Below, one piece after another: positions 1 through 9,240 of a stretch of 64,000 bases of DNA. Within the stretch, counting starts at the first letter, position 1. Each line of letters begins with the position of its first letter. The translations under genes and the position numbers were made by a program. The notes beneath the pieces were generated by a model, which had not been told where the DNA came from, made no database searches, and saw nothing but the letters and a program-made list of their open reading frames with translations. Origin of the DNA: GAS188 sp963713805 (lineage in GTDB: Bacteria; Pseudomonadota; Alphaproteobacteria; Rhizobiales; Beijerinckiaceae); assembly GCA_963713805.1 (NCBI GenBank), contig CAVQNF010000026.1, positions 1 through 64,000 of the forward strand, given 5' to 3'.

Positions 1-53
1 GCGTGTCGCGTTTCGCCAAGAAATTCGGCGACCTGAAATTCGGAAAATCCTGA
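1..53 (+). CDS. rpmE: 50S ribosomal protein L31, 3' end only
   Basis: The first bases read in frame as V-S-R-F-A-K-K-F-G-D-L-K-F-G-K-S followed by TGA at 51-53. This matches the basic C-terminal tail of bacterial L31, which typically ends in a GGRVSRF-like motif and a short FG-rich tail. The rest of the gene lies to the left of the window. An L31 gene next to the DUF1465 and DUF1192 genes fits an arrangement I recall from rhizobial genomes. Only 16 residues are visible, so the call rests on this short match plus context. Confidence 0.65.
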   Translation, partial: VSRFAKKFGDLKFGKS

Positions 54-59
54 AAGGTT

Positions 60-617
60 TCAGTCGCAGCCGCCAAGGTCGCTAGCGCCGAGAGCGAGGC
101 GCAGCTTCGCGATTTGGTCGTTGACGGGATTCTCGAGGCTTGGCGGCGGCGCCTCTCCCTCGAGGCTCTGCGTGATCTGGCGATCGAGATGGCAGATGCG
201 CTCCTGAATCCGCAAGGAGCGCGCGATCAGCGCCAGAAGCCCTTGCGGCAGATGAGCGATCGTTTCCTCCGGCGACGGCGCTTGCATGTCCTTCAGCGTA
301 ATGCGCGCCTTGTCGCGTTCGGCCTGTAGGCGGCTGAGCTCGCCCTCGCCGACGGCGCGTTGCAGCAGGAGCCATGAGGCGAGCTGCATGAGCCGTGTCG
401 TGAGGCGCATGCTTTCCGTCGCGTAGCCGAGCGCTGCTTGTTTCGGGAGAAGCCGCGAATCCTCCCGCCCCTTGCCGTCGAGATAGCTCGCGGTTTCCTC
501 GACGAGCCCCATGCCCTCGCGGAACAAGCCGGCGAATTGCTCCGAATGGACGAAGCTTTCGGCGAAGATCACGGCGCCATGCGCCCCTATTCGCGTGACT
601 GGTCGCGTCTCGTTCAC
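60..617 (-). CDS. rcdA: RcdA-like protein (DUF1465), regulator of CtrA degradation
   Basis: The protein is about 185 residues from the GTG at 617. An in-frame ATG-type start at 716 would add 33 basic residues that do not look conserved. The core has the DUF1465 signature: a segment around FAESFVHSEQF, then FREGMGLVEETASYLDG, then ATESMRLTTRLMQLASWLLL, then a long helical C-terminus. In Caulobacter, RcdA is a cytoplasmic ClpXP accessory protein needed for cell-cycle proteolysis of CtrA. Its role here is inferred from family membership. The gene converges on the L31 gene and lies downstream of the co-oriented DUF1192 gene, with a terminator between them. It has no frameshift. Confidence 0.85.
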   Translation of the reverse strand: MNETRPVTRIGAHGAVIFAESFVHSEQFAGLFREGMGLVEETASYLDGKGREDSRLLPKQAALGYATESMRLTTRLMQLASWLLLQRAVGEGELSRLQAERDKARITLKDMQAPSPEETIAHLPQGLLALIARSLRIQERICHLDRQITQSLEGEAPPPSLENPVNDQIAKLRLALGASDLGGCD

Positions 618-807
618 CTTGCGCCTCGTTCGCGTCGCTGGCCCGTCCCTTGGCCGTCGTCCCCTCGAGAGTCTCCGTCTCGAAAGGGAGCGGGCTCGAT
701 TGATGAAATCGAGCATCGCAAGTGTAAAGCCAGGACGACGTGCCCGGCGCGCTTACCTTTCGTTAAGGTTAATCGCGCAAGTTTTCGGTATTTTTTATCA
801 AACGAGA

Positions 808-836
808 ACAAAAAAAGAGCCGCACGAAGCGGCTCT
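808..836 (-). terminator. Rho-independent terminator downstream of the DUF1192 gene
   Basis: On the minus strand an 8-bp perfect stem (AGAGCCGC / GCGGCTCT) closes a five-base TTCGT loop and is followed directly by a run of seven T residues. It lies about 230 bases beyond the stop of the minus-strand DUF1192 gene and 190 bases before rcdA. It would therefore end DUF1192 transcription and isolate rcdA. It is the clearest intrinsic terminator I found in the window. Confidence 0.8.
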
Positions 837-1067
837 GAAGGTAAAACAGGGAGGCGTCAAACAAGTGGACAGGAGAGCCACCTGACATTTACCTTGATAC
901 CGGCTAAAGCTTAACATTGAGTTAATTTTTACCGAATTTCTTAAGTGCCCCGAAACGGATCACGATCGCCCTTAAATGATATGAAGGACCGGGGGCGACG
1001 CTGTGGATTGCGGGCGCCGGCGATCTTCCTTGGACCGCGACGCGCCGAATGGGACGGAAATGTCCCT

Positions 1068-1259
1068 CTATCGCTTGAAGAAGGATTGCGCCGAGCCTTG
1101 CGCCGCAAGCTTCTGAGCCTTCGCGGTCTCAAGCCGCATGATCTCATTGCGCAAGACGGCGACCCGCTCTTCGATCTCGGCGATCGACAGCATCGACAGG
1201 TCCTGCCCGATCACATGAGCCGGCGCCGGGCGCTTGGGACGAAGCTCGTCATCCTCCAT
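1068..1259 (-). CDS. DUF1192 family small protein
   Basis: This intact 63-residue protein begins MEDDELRPKRP and contains the DUF1192 core IAEIEERVAVLRNEIMRLE, a short amphipathic helix with heptad spacing likely to form a coiled coil. The C-terminal end is alanine- and glutamine-rich. No enzymatic motif is present and the function is unknown. Small DUF1192 genes commonly sit beside DUF1465 (rcdA) and a quinone oxidoreductase gene in Rhizobiales, which is the arrangement here. It diverges from the oxidoreductase gene across a region carrying two palindromic repeats. Confidence 0.85.
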   Translation of the reverse strand: MEDDELRPKRPAPAHVIGQDLSMLSIAEIEERVAVLRNEIMRLETAKAQKLAAQGSAQSFFKR

Positions 1260-1298
1260 GAGGGTTCCCTCCGTCTCCTTCCCGGGCGGCCTTGCCCT

Positions 1299-1349
1299 AG
1301 AGCATGATTCGGAAAAATGGAAACCATTTTTCCGAAAAGATTATGCTCC
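1299..1349. repeat. Rhizobiales-type dispersed palindrome, copy 1
   Basis: An imperfect inverted repeat whose ends read AGAGCATGATTCGGAAAAAT and, reversed, a GAGCATAATCTTTTCGG-like arm, around a GGAAACC centre. The form (GAGCATGATxCGGAAAA, GGAAACC, then the mirror arm) matches an intergenic palindrome that I recognise as common in Rhizobiales genomes. It could form a long cruciform or RNA hairpin between the divergent DUF1192 and oxidoreductase genes. Confidence 0.75.
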
Positions 1350-1360
1350 ACTAATAACTT

Positions 1361-1399
1361 AGAGCATGATGGCGATTCCACTTGAAGCCATCATGCTCT
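1361..1399. repeat. Dispersed palindrome, copy 2
   Basis: A second hairpin, 11 bases after the first, with arms AGAGCATGATGGC and GCCATCATGCTCT around the loop GATTCCACTTGAA. It shares the GAGCATGAT end with the preceding palindrome but has a different, shorter core. The pair looks like two variants of one family placed in tandem. Confidence 0.7.
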
Positions 1400-1577
1400 G
1401 GGGTCTCGCGGCAAGACCGATCGTCGCATTCAATCAATCGCCGCCGGCATGCCTGTTCCGGCCGCGCGCGCTGTTGGCAGCCCGCGCGAAGAAAGTTAGA
1501 TCATTTCCGTTGAGGAGGCGAGCGCCGGCCCGGTGAAGCCGCTTGCGCGAGCCTGAAAAGCAAAACCTTAAGGTGAG

Positions 1578-2586
1578 ATGATGCCGAAAACGCTCCCCGC
1601 GACCATGACGGCGATGGCGATCCCGAAGCCCGGCGGCCCGGAGGCGCTGGTCGCCGAGACCAGGCCGGTGCCGACGCCCGGCCCCGGCGAGATTCTCATC
1701 CGCGTGGCGGCGGCGGGCATCAACCGCCCGGACGTGCTGCAACGGCAAGGCCATTATCCGCCGCCGCCCGGCGCTTCCGACCTGCCAGGCCTCGAGGTCG
1801 CCGGCGAGGTCGCCGCGCTTGGCGAGGGCGCGGCGCGTTTCCGCGTCGGCGACAAAGTCTGCGCGCTCGTTCCGGGCGGGGGTTATGCGCAATTCTGCAA
1901 GGTGCACGCGACGAATGCGCTGCCGGTCCCGAAGGGCCTCACGATGGTCGAGGCCGCCGCGATCCCGGAAACATTCTTCACCGTCTGGACCAATGTGTTC
2001 GACCGCGGGCATTTGCAAAAGGGCGAGAGCTTCCTCGTGCATGGCGGAAGCTCCGGCATCGGCACCACGGCGATCATGCTCGCCAAGGCCTTCGGCGCAC
2101 GCGTCTTCGCGACGGCGGGCTCGGCCGAAAAATGCGAGAGCTGCCGAGAGCTCGGCGCCGATCTCGCCATCGACTACCATAAGCAAGACTTCGTCGAGGC
2201 CGTGAAGGGCGGCCACACAAGGCAAGGGGGTCGATCTCATCCTCGACATGGTCGGCGGAGATTACGTGTCGCGCAATTACGAGGCAGCGGCCGAGGAAGG
2301 CCGCATCGTGCAGATCGCCTTCCTCAAGGACTCGAAGGTGACGCTCGACCTGCGCCGCCTGATGATGAAGCGGCTCACCCATACGGGCTCGACCTTGCGG
2401 CCCCGCTCGGCGGAGCAGAAGGCACGCATCGCCAAGTCACTCGAGGAGAAGGTGTGGCCGCTTCTGGAGCAAGGGCGCTGCAAGCCCGTGATCCACGCGA
2501 CCTTCAAGCTCACCGACGCGCCCAAGGCGCATGCGCTGATGGAATCGAGCGCGCATATCGGCAAGATCGTGCTGACGGTCGAGTGA
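1578..2586 (+). CDS. NAD(P)H:quinone oxidoreductase, zinc-free MDR family
   Basis: After correcting one frame break this is a 335-residue medium-chain reductase of the quinone oxidoreductase/PIG3 type. The N-terminal GroES-like domain contains AGINRPDVLQRQGHYPPP, and the Rossmann half has the NADPH-binding segment HGGSSGIGTTAIMLAK near residue 155. The zinc ligands of alcohol dehydrogenases are absent, as expected for a zinc-free member. It should transfer electrons from NADPH to quinones in the cytosol. One extra G near 2211 (GTGAAG-G-GCGGCC) shifts the frame, and the remainder continues from about 2220 to the TGA at 2584. It diverges from DUF1192. Confidence 0.88.
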
Positions 2587-2623
2587 TCGCGAGACCGCGC
2601 GGCCGCGATGCATTGCCCGATTG

Positions 2624-2682
2624 GGTCCTGCCCGGGCTTGGCCCGGGCATCCCTGCCAGCGCGGGCCAAGCCCGCGCATGAC
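2624..2682. repeat. Pair of GC-rich hairpins after the oxidoreductase gene
   Basis: Two adjacent perfect hairpins, TGCCCGGG-cttgg-CCCGGGCA and GCGCGGGC-caa-GCCCGCGC, lie just past the oxidoreductase stop, where it converges with the ABC operon. Neither has a T-tract. They resemble dispersed REP-like sequences and could act as a bidirectional mRNA stabiliser or weak terminator. Confidence 0.5.
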
Positions 2683-2746
2683 AACTGCGTGTTCAGTTTT
2701 TCGCCGGCTCGGCCGGATTAGGTAAAACACTTAAGGCTCGAGCGCT

Positions 2747-3647
2747 CTACTCCTTCACCGCGCCGGTCAGGCTCGAGACGTAATAATCGACGAAGAAAGA
2801 GTAGAAGAGCGCGACCGGGATCGAGCCGAAGAGCGCGCCCGCCATCAGCGCCCCCCATTGATAATCGTCGCCTTGCACGAGTTGCGTCAGCACCGCGACC
2901 GGCAGCGTCTTCTTCTCGGAGGACTGGATGAAGGCGAGCGCGTAGATGAACTCGTTCCAGGAGAGCGTGAAGGCGAAGATGCCGGCGGAGATCAAGCCGG
3001 GCACGGCGAGCGGCAAGGTGATCTTGCGCAGGATCTGCAGCCGCGAGGCGCCGTCGATCAGCGCGCATTCCTCGAGCTCGTAGGGGATCGACTTGAAATA
3101 GCCGATCAGGAGCCAGGTGCAGAAGGGCACCAGGAAGGTCGGGTAGGTCAGGATCAAGCGCGAGCGGCGAGTCGAAGAGGCCGAGCTTCACCACCATCGC
3201 GGCGAGCGGGATGAACAGGATCGAGGGCGGCACGAGATAGGCGAGATAGATGGCGAGCCCCACCCAATTGGCGCCGCGAAAGCGCAGGCGCTGGATCGCG
3301 TAGGCGGCGAGCACGCTGGCGAAGATCGACAAGGCCGTCGCCGCGGCGGCGATCAGCATCGTGGTCCACAGCCATCGCGGATAATCGGTGTCGAAGAAGA
3401 GCTTCTTGACGTTGGCGAGCGTCGGCGAATGCACGAAGAGCGGGTTGAAATCCTTGTAGTTGTAGAGCTCGTTGTTCGGCTTGAAGGTGGTGATCGCCAT
3501 CCAATAGAAGGGGAAGAGCAGCACGATCACGAAGCAGGCGAGCGGCAGATAGACCGTGACGAGCTTGCGCGGGCCGCTTTCCCACGAGATGACGCCGAGG
3601 CGCTCGGGCGCGGCCTGATCGGGTGTGGCGAGCGCCGCGTCAGTCAT
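2747..3647 (-). CDS. Sugar ABC transporter permease, MalG type (CUT1)
   Basis: About 299 residues after removing one extra base at 3155. The N-terminus has a membrane segment (TVYLPLACFVIVLLFPFYW) and a periplasmic stretch. Further helices follow, and the C-terminal half carries the ATPase-coupling EAA loop in the form ELEECALIDGASRLQILRKI. The protein ends SSLTGAVKE, typical of MalG-like permeases. It forms the inner-membrane channel with the upstream permease. Its ATG overlaps the stop of that gene by eight bases (ATGACTGA), indicating translational coupling. The substrate is probably a carbohydrate but cannot be specified. Confidence 0.88.
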
Positions 3648-4600
3648 TGGCTTCGCCCTGCTGCCATTTGCGCCGCGCCAGGCCGAAATAGCTGAACAGC
3701 GTCGCCGCGACGAGGAAGGGGATCATCGAGACCGCGATCGCCGCGCCCTCGCCGAGCTGGCCGCCCGGAATGCCGCGCTGGAAGGCGAGCGTCGCCATCA
3801 GATGCGTCGAGTTGATCGGCCCGCCGCGCGTGATGGCGTAGACGAGCTGGAAATCGGTGAAGGTGAAGAGCACCGAGAAGGTGAGCACCACCGAAAGGAC
3901 CGGCATCAGCATCGGCGCGGTGATGTGGCGGAAGCGCTGCCATGAGGTCGCGCCGTCGAGCATCGCGGCTTCGTAGAGCGGAGAGCGAGATCGTCTGCAG
4001 CCCGGCGAGCAGGCTGATGGCGACGAAGGGAATGCCGCGCCAGATGTTGGCTGCGATCAGCGACAGGCGGGCGGCCCAGGGCGTGCCGAGAAAATCGATG
4101 TTCGTCGACCTCACATGGAGCACGTCCTTCAAGATGTAGGAGATGATCGAGAATTGCGGATCGTAGATCCACCAGAACGCCACCGCCGAGAGCACGGTCG
4201 GCACGATCCAAGGCACGAGCACGATGGCGCGGATGAGCGATTTGAAGGGGATGTGGTGGTTGAGAAGCAGCGCGAGCCAGAGGCCGAGCGCGAATTTCCC
4301 GATGGTCGCCGCCGTCGTGTAGAAAATCGTGTTGCCGACCGCCGTCCAGAAGATCGGGTCGTGCCACAGCGAAACGAAATTCTCGAGCCCGACGAAATTG
4401 CCCGCGCGGCCGATCTTCGTATCGGTGAAGGCGAGCCAGAGCCCGAGGCCGAGCGGATAGGTGAGGAAGACGACGAGAAGGCCGATCGCCGGCAGGAGGC
4501 AGAGGAAGACGAGAAAGGGCTTCCAGTCGAACAGGCGCTGGATGACGCTTTGTTCCTGCGTCTCCCGCGCCCCGCTCCATTTTTGCGCGATGTCGGCCAT
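3640..4600 (-). CDS. Sugar ABC transporter permease, MalF type (CUT1)
   Basis: About 319 residues with one frame break near 3978, where an extra base separates LQTIS from the EAA loop (LYEAAMLDGATSWQRFRHI). The first membrane helix lies around residues 30-50 (FLVFLCLLPAIGLLVVFLTY), with roughly six helices in all. The EAA loop docks on a cytoplasmic ATPase. The gene follows the binding-protein gene after about 145 bases and overlaps the second permease by eight bases. No ATPase gene is present in the window, so the transporter must use a shared ATPase encoded elsewhere. Confidence 0.88.
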
Positions 4601-4745
4601 GGTCTATCGCCCGCTTCCTCCCTTGCGCGTCCTGCCCGATCTCGATCCTCGTGCGGCAAAGCTCGTCCGCGAAGCGCCGCGACCGTGCGAGGAGGATCGC
4701 ATCGCGGACCGGACGTTGGAGCTTTCGTGCACCCGCGACCTCCGG

Positions 4746-6084
4746 TCAGCCGGTCTTGTAGTAGCGCTTGGCGCGCCGCTCGGCTTCGGCCGCGGCATCC
4801 TCGGGCGTCGCGGCGCCGGTCGCCACGGAAGCCGCCATGTCGACCATGACGTAATCGGCGACGACGGCGGCCGAGGCTTCGTTGATCGGCCCCTTGAAGG
4901 CGTACCAGAGCGAATCCCTCATCGTGTCCTTGTAGGCCGCGATCTTCGGATCGCTCTTCCACACATCGCTCTGCTCATAGGCCTTGAGCGGCTGCGCCCA
5001 ATACCCATAGGTGCCGGTGAGCCATTTATCGTATTGCTCGACCTCCATCATGATAGGCGAGATAGGCCTTGGCGGCGTTCGGGTATTTGGTGTGCTTGAA
5101 CACCATGGAGTTGATGGCGAGCGCCGTCTCCGTTCCGAAGCCGACGGGCCCGATCGGCATGCGCGCGTGATCGAGATCGGGCGCCATCGCGGCGATCTTC
5201 GGATCGGTCGAGTTCTTGATCGAGAAATAGAGCGAGACGCCGTTCTGGGTCGCGGCGATCTCGCCGGCGATCAGCGCCTTGTTGTTCGAAGGGTCGAGCC
5301 AGGATTGCGTGCCCGGAATGAAGGTCTCGAACAGCGCCTTGCCGTATTTGAGAGCCTCGATCGTCTGTTTCGAATTGATCGTCACTTTCTGATTCTCGTC
5401 GATCATGTAGCCGCCATGGGCCCAGACGAGCCAGTGGCAGAAGGCGTTGCCGTCCCCCGTCGCGTGGCCGAAGGTATAGCCCGCCGGATGGCCGATCTCC
5501 TTGAGCTTGCGGCACAGCTTGAGGAAATCGTCGAGGTTGGTCGGGAACTTGTCGAAACCCGCCTCCTTCACCCAGGAGATGCGGTAGACGGAGGGCCCGC
5601 CCGAGCCGCCGAACGGGATCGCGATCCAGTTGTTGGTGCCGAACTTCTTGCCGTAGCGCTCGGCCAGCGGGTACCAGCCGCCATATTTCTTGCCGAGATA
5701 TTCGGCGACGTCGGAGAGCTCGATCAGCTTGTCCGAATAAAGATGCGGGTCGTCCGTCCAGCCGAGCACGACGTCCGGGCCGGCCCCGGTATTCGCCGTC
5801 ACCGCGGTCTGCGGGCGCAGATCTTCCCAGGCCGAGTAATCGACCTTCACCTGAACGCCGGTCGCCTTGACGAAGCTCTGGGTGTTCGCGTTGAAGATCG
5901 TCTCGTCGGGATCGACGAATTTCGTGGGGCGCAGCACGCGCAAGGAGGCGCCTTTCTCGATGTCGAGCTTCGGCGCCTCGACATTCGCGGTCGGGATCGC
6001 GGCCCTGGCGCTCGTCGCGAACGTCGTCGCCGCGAGCGCGCCGGCGCCGAGCGCCAATGTGTCGCGCCGATTGAAACGATTCAT
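4746..6084 (-). CDS. Sugar ABC transporter substrate-binding protein, Tat-exported
   Basis: About 445 residues of the MalE/UgpB-like extracellular solute-binding family. The start at 6084 gives a twin-arginine leader (MNRFNRRDTLALGAGALAAT) ending at an A-R-A site. A GGAGG lies six bases before this ATG, which favours it over the ATG two codons upstream. The body has typical bilobed features (GPDVVLGWTDDPHLYS; IPFGGSGGPSVYRISW). One inserted base at 5052 (TAT-C-ATG on the coding strand) breaks the frame, and the last 100 residues are in the next frame. It is first in a three-gene operon with two permeases. Tat export suggests folding before secretion, as for many rhizobial sugar-binding proteins. 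Confidence 0.9.
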
Positions 6085-6371
6085 CTTCATCCTCCCTGGC
6101 GAGCTTTGGACACCGCTCGTTCCGGCGAGCGGCGGATCACGTTCATCAGTGAATGTAGAGCATGCGTCGCCATTGGGAAATGTCATCATCGGTGGCGAGC
6201 GGCGGGGCATCGGCACGACATCTTGCATCGGCCTTGCATCGGCACTCGCATGCGGCTCTTGCAAATTCGCCACGCCCGGCCGAAGCCTGTAAGGGTGAAA
6301 GGGCTCGCGAGACGCTCGGGCTCGTGAAAGATCGGCGCGACCGACCGCGCTTCTCATCGCGGAGATTTCAA

Positions 6372-6770
6372 ATGGACGAACTCATCGCCAAGTTGACGCA
6401 AGCCGCCGGCATCGACGCGGCGACCGCGCAGAAGGCCGTCGGCATCATCCTGAATTTTCTGCGCAAGCAGGCGCCTGCGGAGCATGTCGACCAGGCGGTT
6501 GCCGCGATTCCCGGCGCGCAGGAAGCCGCCGATCAGCAGGCGCTGGCGCAGGAAGGCGGGATCGGCGGAGCGATCGCGGGGCTCGGCGGACTGATGGGCG
6601 GAGACGGCGGACTGATGGTGCTCGCCGGTCAATTGACGAGCGCTGGCCTGTCGATGGGCCAGATGCAGGCGGTCGGCAAGACACTTTTTGCGCATGTGCG
6701 CGAAAAGGCCGGAGAGGACGTGGTGGGCGGCATCGTGGGCGCCGTCCCGGGACTTTCGCAATTCGTGTGA
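6372..6770 (+). CDS. Small conserved glycine-rich protein (DUF2267/DUF2780-like)
   Basis: A 132-residue intact protein starting at the ATG at 6372, with GGAG eight bases upstream. The first 40 residues form a helical segment (MDELIAKLTQAAGIDAATAQ, then KAVGIILNFLRKQ). A flexible centre rich in Gly and Ala (GGIGGAIAGLGGLMGGDGG) precedes a second helical part ending GAVPGLSQFV. This layout resembles small alphaproteobacterial proteins annotated as DUF2267 or DUF2780. I am not sure which family applies and no biochemical role is known to me. It has no signal peptide and no clear operon partner. Confidence 0.6.
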   Translation: MDELIAKLTQAAGIDAATAQKAVGIILNFLRKQAPAEHVDQAVAAIPGAQEAADQQALAQEGGIGGAIAGLGGLMGGDGGLMVLAGQLTSAGLSMGQMQAVGKTLFAHVREKAGEDVVGGIVGAVPGLSQFV

Positions 6771-6890
6771 GAGCGGTCGAGGCAAGCTGCGATGAGTTGC
6801 AAGGACGTCACCTGGACCATCCCGAGTTTTCGCAATTCCCGGCTGGGGTCGATTCAGCGACCGATGAGGACATTTGCGTCGAACTGACCG

Positions 6891-8783
6891 ATGACAGTGG
6901 CAATGGCCAACAACGATCTTTGGAATGATCGCGCGGCGCATGGCTGGCGCGGGATCGTCGAAAAGGCGCTGAAAGGCAGGGCGTTCGACGATGCCCTCGT
7001 CTCGCGCAGCGCCGATGGCCTGCCGATCGAGCCGCTCTACCCGGCCGCGCCCGAAGAGCCGGCTCCGCCCTTGTCCCGGCACCGGCCTTGGCGCCTCGCG
7101 CAGCGCATCGATCATCCCGACCCGCGCGAGGCGTCCCGTCTGGCGCTCGAGGATCTCGAGGGGGGCGCGCGCGAGATGGTGCTCGTGCTTTCCGGTTCCC
7201 CGACCGCGCGCGGCTTCGGCGTGGACGCAAGCACGGTCGAGGCGCTCGAGCTTGCACTCTCGGGCATCAAGCTCGACCTCATCGGGCTGCGCCTTGAAAC
7301 GGCGCCTTTCGACGGGCGTGCGGTCGCTCAAAACATGCTCGAGCTCATCGCGCGCCGCGGCGATCGAGGCGACGAGGCTTTCGATCGACTTCGGTCTCGA
7401 TCCGGTCTCCGACATGGCGCGATGCGGCGGGCTGCCGCTCGCCTGGCCGGACGCTTGCGGAGCGCTTCACGGCGACCGCGAAAATGCTTACGGGCGAAGG
7501 GGTTCACTCGGCGTCTCGCGCGCATCGACGGGCGTGCGGCGCATGAGGCCGGCGCGAGCGAAGCCCAAGAGCTCGCCTTCGCGCTGGCGACCGGCGTCGC
7601 CTATTTGCGCGCCTTGGAAAGCCACGGATGGAGCCTCGATCGGGCCCGCGCGGCTCTCGGCTTTCTCCTGGTCGCCGATGCCGACGAGTTCCTGACCATC
7701 GCCAAGTTCCGCGCCATGCGCCGCCTTTGGGCGCGGGTCGAGGAGGCCTGCGGTTGCGTTCCGGAACCGATCGAGCTTTCGGCGGAGACGGCCTGGCGCA
7801 TGACGACGCGGCGCGACCCTCATGGAAATATGCTGCGGGCGACGCTCGCGGCCTTTTCGGCCGGGATCGCCGGGGCGGATGCGATCGGCGTCCTGCCCTT
7901 CACGGCGGCGCTCGGCCTTCCCGATGCGTTCGCGCGGCGCGCCGCGCGCAATCTGCAGCATGTGCTCATCGAGGAATCGCATCTTTGGCACGTCGCCGAT
8001 CCGGCTTCGGGCTCGGGCGCTTTCGAGGCGCTGACGCAGGCGCTCGCGCGCAAGGCCTGGGAGCTGTTCCAGGAAATCGAGCGGGAGGGCGGCATCGTCG
8101 AGAGCCTCATGGGCGGCAAGCTGCAGGCGCGCATCGCGAAGGTCGCGAGGAGCATGGCGAAGCACAGATCGGGCGGCGCCGAGCACCGATCACCGGCGTC
8201 AGCGAATTCGCCCTCCTGTCGGAAGCGCCGGTCGGCGTGCTCACGCCCGCGCCGGAAAACGCGGACGAAGCGCGATCGAGCTATCCGCTGCGCCAGGAGC
8301 ATTCGAGGCGCTGGCAGCCGCGTCGTCTCGCCGAGGCTTTCGAGAGCCTGCGCGACCGCTCGGACGCGCATCTTGCGCGCAAGGGCAGGCGCGCCCCGGT
8401 CTTCCTCGCCAATCTCGGCGGTGCGGCGACCTTCGCGACGCGCCGACAATTCGCCAAGGGCCTCTTCGAGGCGGCGGTTTCGAGGCCCTCGAGAACGAGG
8501 AGCCCTCGACCTTGAGCCGCTCATCGTCGATCTCTTCCGCGCTTCTGGCGCTACTCTCGCTTGCCTGTGCTCGTCCGATGAGCACCTATGCGCGGCTCGG
8601 CGTCGAAACCGCACGCGCGCTCAAGGCAGCGGGTGCCGCGAAGCTCGCGGTCGCGGGAAAGCCGCGCGACCTCGCCCCAGCCTTCGCCGGGGCAACCGAT
8701 CGACCTCTTCGTCTTCGCCGGCTGCGAGGCGGTGGACGATATTGAACGGTCTCTACGACGATCTCTTCGCGACCAAGAGGTGA
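6891..8783 (+). CDS. Methylmalonyl-CoA mutase small (beta) subunit
   Basis: The N-terminus (NDLWNDRAAHGWRGIVEKAL), the segment LDPVSDMARCGGLPLAWPD read across frames, and the central LGFLLVADADEFLTIAKFRA plus RDPHGNMLRATLAAFSAG regions match the B12-free small subunit of methylmalonyl-CoA mutase. The C-terminal half carries a degenerate B12-like domain. About seven frame changes occur (near 7350, 7470, 7530, 8180, 8480, 8580 and 8700), yet the order of segments is complete and the expected C-terminus (LNGLYDDLFATKR) ends at 8783. ATG at 6903 is an alternative start. No large catalytic subunit follows, although the two are usually adjacent. Confidence 0.8.
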   Translation: MTVAMANNDLWNDRAAHGWRGIVEKALKGRAFDDALVSRSADGLPIEPLYPAAPEEPAPPLSRHRPWRLAQRIDHPDPREASRLALEDLEGGAREMVLVLSGSPTARGFGVDASTVEALELALSGIKLDLIGLRLETAPFDGRAVAQNMLELIARRGDRGDEAFDRLRSRSGLRHGAMRRAAARLAGRLRSASRRPRKCLRAKGFTRRLARIDGRAAHEAGASEAQELAFALATGVAYLRALESHGWSLDRARAALGFLLVADADEFLTIAKFRAMRRLWARVEEACGCVPEPIELSAETAWRMTTRRDPHGNMLRATLAAFSAGIAGADAIGVLPFTAALGLPDAFARRAARNLQHVLIEESHLWHVADPASGSGAFEALTQALARKAWELFQEIEREGGIVESLMGGKLQARIAKVARSMAKHRSGGAEHRSPASANSPSCRKRRSACSRPRRKTRTKRDRAIRCARSIRGAGSRVVSPRLSRACATARTRILRARAGAPRSSSPISAVRRPSRRADNSPRASSRRRFRGPRERGALDLEPLIVDLFRASGATLACLCSSDEHLCAARRRNRTRAQGSGCREARGRGKAARPRPSLRRGNRSTSSSSPAARRWTILNGLYDDLFATKR

Positions 8784-8806
8784 AGCGACTTATTGGAGGT
8801 GAAGCG

Positions 8807-9220
8807 ATGGGTTGGCTGAAGGCCGGATTGACGACCAGCGTCATTTCCGCCGTCCTCATGGTCGGCGCGATGCTCCTGCTCAGCATCCTGCAGAAGGGCG
8901 TCGAGCCGATGAGCCTCTTCTCCATCGTCTTCGTCGGCCTGCCGCTCGGGCTCGTGGTCGCCGCTCCCGTCTGCCTCATCGTTCTGCCGGCCGCCGATGC
9001 CATCTTGCTGCGGCGAGGCGCGCGGCTGTTTCGCGACATGATGATCGTCGGCGCGGTCGCCGGCGCGCTCGTGCCGCTCGTCATCCTCTTCGTGCTCCGG
9101 ATCAGGCCACCCGGCATGCTCGGCACGATCACGGCCCTGTCGTTGCTGGCGGGCCTCGTCGGCGGCGCGGCGGCGGGTCTCTTCTACGCGGAGATCCTCG
9201 CGCGGCTCGACAAGCGTTGA
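8807..9220 (+). CDS. Hypothetical integral membrane protein
   Basis: A 137-residue intact protein starting at the ATG at 8807, with GGAGG seven bases upstream. Four hydrophobic segments are visible, at about residues 5-27, 37-62, 72-97 and 102-125. The last is glycine- and alanine-rich (LLAGLVGGAAAGLFYAEI). No catalytic or transport motif is recognisable. It begins 23 bases after the mutase subunit gene and is followed 20 bases later by an MFS gene, so the three may be co-transcribed. The function is unknown. Confidence 0.6.
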   Translation: MGWLKAGLTTSVISAVLMVGAMLLLSILQKGVEPMSLFSIVFVGLPLGLVVAAPVCLIVLPAADAILLRRGARLFRDMMIVGAVAGALVPLVILFVLRIRPPGMLGTITALSLLAGLVGGAAAGLFYAEILARLDKR

Positions 9221-9240
9221 ACCGTTCGGCGGCGTCCGCG

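Noticed and set aside
6771..6890. A 31-codon ORF between the small conserved protein and the mutase subunit
   Set aside because: No ribosome site and no recognisable sequence. Likely chance.
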